Shown one piece after another: positions 5,750 to 7,734 of a DNA stretch of 7,734 bases. This DNA is from Syntrophobacter sp. SbD2. Lineage in GTDB: Bacteria; Desulfobacterota; Syntrophobacteria; Syntrophobacterales; Syntrophobacteraceae. The notes beneath the pieces were generated by a model that saw nothing but the letters and a program-made list of their open reading frames with translations, was not told where the DNA came from and did no database searches. The DNA lies in NCBI GenBank assembly GCA_900290385.1, contig OMSV01000028.1, forward strand, positions 1 to 7,734, read 5' to 3'. A program made the translations under genes and the position numbers. Each line of letters opens with the position of its first letter. The first letter of the stretch is position 1.

Positions 5750-5831
5750 GAGAACCCGCTACACTTGATACTTTCTTGAACGCGACTTGGTATGAAACGG
5801 CAGCCGGTCCGCATCCCAGTTAATGTTTTTT

Positions 5832-6170
5832 CTATCTGACTTTCGTTTCAATGGCGGTGATATGGTCAATAGCGACCAGAGCATCATAAAATTCTTTCTG
5901 GCTTATTTTAGCAAGGTGCAGGAGGTTGCCTTTAACATCACTCACTATTCCAGTGATTGTCTGGCCTGATGATAAAGTGAGTGTTACGCTCTTGCCTTTG
6001 AGTGTAACCAGATTCTCCATCATGGAAGTATTTACATCGAAAGCGGCAGCTTCCTTTATCCCTTCTTCACCGGCTGAAAAGCTTCGTGGTGCTATAAATG
6101 AGCTTACTCCAAAGATCATAATAAGAGCCATAACCGTTACCATTATTCTGTTTCTGTTAAGTTTTTTCAT
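5832..6170 (-). CDS. Small exported protein with a Sm-like barrel pattern, unknown function
   Basis: The 112-residue product starts at ATG 6170 with AGGAG ten bases upstream (6185-6181). It has a signal peptide: Lys and Arg at 2-8, hydrophobic 9-28, probable cleavage near SFS|AG at 32-33. Residues 58-110 show strands LKGKSVTLTLSSG, QTITGIVSDVKGNLLHL and EFYDALVAIDHITAIETKV. This order, with a glycine-containing turn between the first two strands, resembles the small barrel of Sm/LSm-type domains; that is a fold inference by eye, and the Hfq RNA-binding residues are not apparent. I recall similar short exported proteins annotated as hypothetical but know no assigned role. Its GC content is about 40-43% against about 57% in the adjacent gene, suggesting a different history. 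It ends facing the 5176-5604 gene and lies downstream of the repeat protein on the same strand. Confidence 0.75.
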   Translation of the reverse strand: MKKLNRNRIMVTVMALIMIFGVSSFIAPRSFSAGEEGIKEAAAFDVNTSMMENLVTLKGKSVTLTLSSGQTITGIVSDVKGNLLHLAKISQKEFYDALVAIDHITAIETKVR

Positions 6171-6180
6171 GATTATGCAT

Positions 6181-6185
6181 CTCCT
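6181..6185 (-). promoter_or_regulatory. Ribosome binding site of the Sm-like exported protein gene
   Basis: AGGAG on the minus strand ends ten bases before ATG 6170. The spacing is long but no other start has a better site. Confidence 0.55.
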
Positions 6186-6328
6186 GTTTTATCTTACGTG
6201 TTGTGAGAAGGACCGAAGCATCGTCCAGGCTATGGAAAGTGCAAAACCGTGATTCAGCAGGCATCCTGCACTCCCTTGACCTTGACGCCCGATCCGCGGC
6301 AGTTTTCGTTCCAGGTGCGGCCAGGCAG

Positions 6329-7734
6329 CTACGGAGTCATCGCGGACACCACTTTGCCCTGCATGTCAAAAGTCACCCATCCGTTTTTATCCGCGTTTTT
6401 TGCCCGAATCTCGATGGTGACATTCGGGTTGACGGGCTGCATCTTCTGGTGTTTGGCAATGGTAATGCGTTCGATTTTGCCATCGGCAATTTTCAGGCGC
6501 TCAAGGGTGGTTTTCTCCAACTGCGCCAGCATTGGAGGAAGGGCGGCTTCAATGTCGTCCAGATCGAAAAACGACTCAGCTCTAAGACCTCTGTAGAAGG
6601 GCGTCATGTCCATAGCGGGCAAGTCGGCGAAGTGGTCCTCGTCATACATGAAATCGCGAAGGTGGCCGGGCTGTTTTGGGTTGGCGGCCGTGAGCATGGC
6701 GCGGTGTTTCTCGAAAGACAACTCGATGAGCTTCGCATGGGGTCCGAAAGTTTTCTTGATGCCCAGGATGGCTTTCGCGGCGCCATCAGGCTCGAACATG
6801 CTCAAGTGCACTTGCCGGCTTTTGGGCAGTTTTACTTGCATGACGGCGCCCCTGGGATCGAACTCCACTTCGCCGTTCTCACCCTCGTCATCCCGGATTT
6901 CGACTGTCCAACGCAGTGGCTGCGCACTGCCCCCGAAGACCGGTTTTTCCAAAGTGACCATGTATAGGCGGCCTTTGGGAATCTCGAGCTTTAACTGGGC
7001 CTGCTTGAGGATCTCGGGGATGCATGACCAGTCAACATCATCCACAGCGAAGAACCGGTCGTAGGGAAGCTGCGGCGCGCCAGGTCCGCCGTTGAATGCA
7101 TCGAGGCCCATCAGGACACCGTTGAGGTTGGCTGTAAAGCTCATCAGCCTTTTCGGCTTCTGTGGATCGCGCGCATCAAAGCCCAGGAAGTTCCTGTTCA
7201 GGTGAAGCTTCAGAATGCCCGGGGTGCTGCCGAAGACCTCGCGCATCATGCCGATGATATTTTGGACCTCCTTCACATCGGCAAACAGGTTGAGGTTTTT
7301 CGCGCGGTTGGTGCCGTCGAGATTGAGACGGTTTATGCGCCCTTTGGCATCGGCGTACGCATTAGCGTATTCGCGGTCGCTCTTCACATGGATTTCCCAT
7401 TCGACATCGCCGCAATGGGCAGACGGTATAAGGAAAAGATGCCGCTGGATATGAATCGACGCGACCGCACCACCTTCCAGGGCTGTGCGATCCAGGGCAG
7501 ACTTTGATGTCTCTGCGGCGCCTGCAATGTTCACATCGCTGAGGTCAAAGAGATTTTCCTCGAGGTTTTCGTTGATAAGAGTTAGTTGCACCGGCTTGGG
7601 GCCGGTGAGGTTCACGCGATGGTAGTGGCCCTCGTATTTATATACATGTTCTATATATTCATGTTCGAGACTGTATTCGTCTATATGGGAGGGTTGCGCC
7701 GGGTCTTGCACCCGAACGGTCAGCGAAAGCGGCG
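6329..7734 (-). CDS. Tandem-repeat protein of unknown function (5' end outside window)
   Basis: The frame is open from the window edge to TAG at 6331-6329. GTG 7711 is available as a start and gives 460 residues, but the frame continues upstream as PLSLTVRV with no stop and a repeat unit would be cut there, so the gene is probably truncated by the window. Numbering from GTG 7711, the protein is made of related units of about 160-180 residues: 1-179, 180-342 and a shortened 343-460. Each begins with a DP/NP-containing segment (QDPAQPSHI, RDPQKPKRL, ANPKQPGHL), then NLFDLSDV / RFFAVDDV / SFFDLDDI, then a beta-rich part with VEWEIHVK / LRWTVEIR / VTIEIRAK and a closing G.V.FD..G.V strand. No enzyme motif, signal peptide or membrane segment is visible in the part seen. 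A distant PepSY-like or similar small beta-domain is possible but unproven. Confidence 0.8.
   Translation of the reverse strand, partial: PLSLTVRVQDPAQPSHIDEYSLEHEYIEHVYKYEGHYHRVNLTGPKPVQLTLINENLEENLFDLSDVNIAGAAETSKSALDRTALEGGAVASIHIQRHLFLIPSAHCGDVEWEIHVKSDREYANAYADAKGRINRLNLDGTNRAKNLNLFADVKEVQNIIGMMREVFGSTPGILKLHLNRNFLGFDARDPQKPKRLMSFTANLNGVLMGLDAFNGGPGAPQLPYDRFFAVDDVDWSCIPEILKQAQLKLEIPKGRLYMVTLEKPVFGGSAQPLRWTVEIRDDEGENGEVEFDPRGAVMQVKLPKSRQVHLSMFEPDGAAKAILGIKKTFGPHAKLIELSFEKHRAMLTAANPKQPGHLRDFMYDEDHFADLPAMDMTPFYRGLRAESFFDLDDIEAALPPMLAQLEKTTLERLKIADGKIERITIAKHQKMQPVNPNVTIEIRAKNADKNGWVTFDMQGKVVSAMTP

Noticed and set aside
5200..5814. Minus-strand frame of 204 codons
   Set aside because: It lies opposite the exported-protein gene, which has a signal peptide and ribosome binding site, and continues through the nine-base repeat (VHFVYHVHCVH), so it is a shadow.
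6257..6269. Hairpin GCAGG-CAT-CCTGC as terminator of the repeat-protein gene
   Set aside because: Only five base pairs and no T-run on either strand.
6203..6967. Plus-strand frame of 254 codons
   Set aside because: It is antiparallel to the repeat protein, whose three units align with each other; the plus product has no repeated or known motifs.

Overview
The window reads as ordinary chromosomal DNA from a Gram-negative bacterium, GC-rich at roughly 57% by eye. A Desulfobacterota (former Deltaproteobacteria) or similar anaerobe is my best guess, from protein style and from the intergenic repeat with a CTCTGCGGTG core; nothing in the window proves the taxon. No rRNA, tRNA, CRISPR array, transposase or phage gene was found.

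Left third, minus strand (1-2187): half of a nucleoside-type ABC uptake system. A periplasmic BMP/PnrA-family binding protein (2187-1141) is followed downstream by the ATPase (879 to beyond base 1), which reads through at least its first nucleotide-binding domain. The permease genes, if present, would lie to the left of base 1. Two copies of one dispersed repeat sit here. One lies between the two genes. The other lies across the translation start of the binding protein and appears to encode its signal peptide.

Centre, plus strand (2507-5100): a dTTP-synthesis group. It holds flavin-dependent thymidylate synthase ThyX, a dimeric (MazG-like, all-alpha) dUTPase, and thymidylate kinase Tmk. Together they cover dUTP to dUMP to dTMP to dTDP. 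The dUTPase and tmk genes are 9 bases apart and clearly co-transcribed. A 311-base gap with several complementary short sequences and an interrupted 60-base palindrome separates thyX from them.

Right third (5176-7734): three genes of unknown function. A small exported protein with two cysteines (plus strand) converges on a small, AT-richer exported protein with an Sm-like barrel pattern (minus strand). Upstream of the latter, on the same strand, is the C-terminal part of a protein built from tandem repeats of about 160 residues, whose start lies outside the window. The convergent intergenic region holds a 9-base tandem repeat and three CGCGAGG copies.

The most unusual points are the repeat-derived signal peptide, the degenerate ABC signature motif, the structured gap between thyX and the dUTPase gene, and the tandem-repeat protein. 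I did not find a convincing new multi-gene system.
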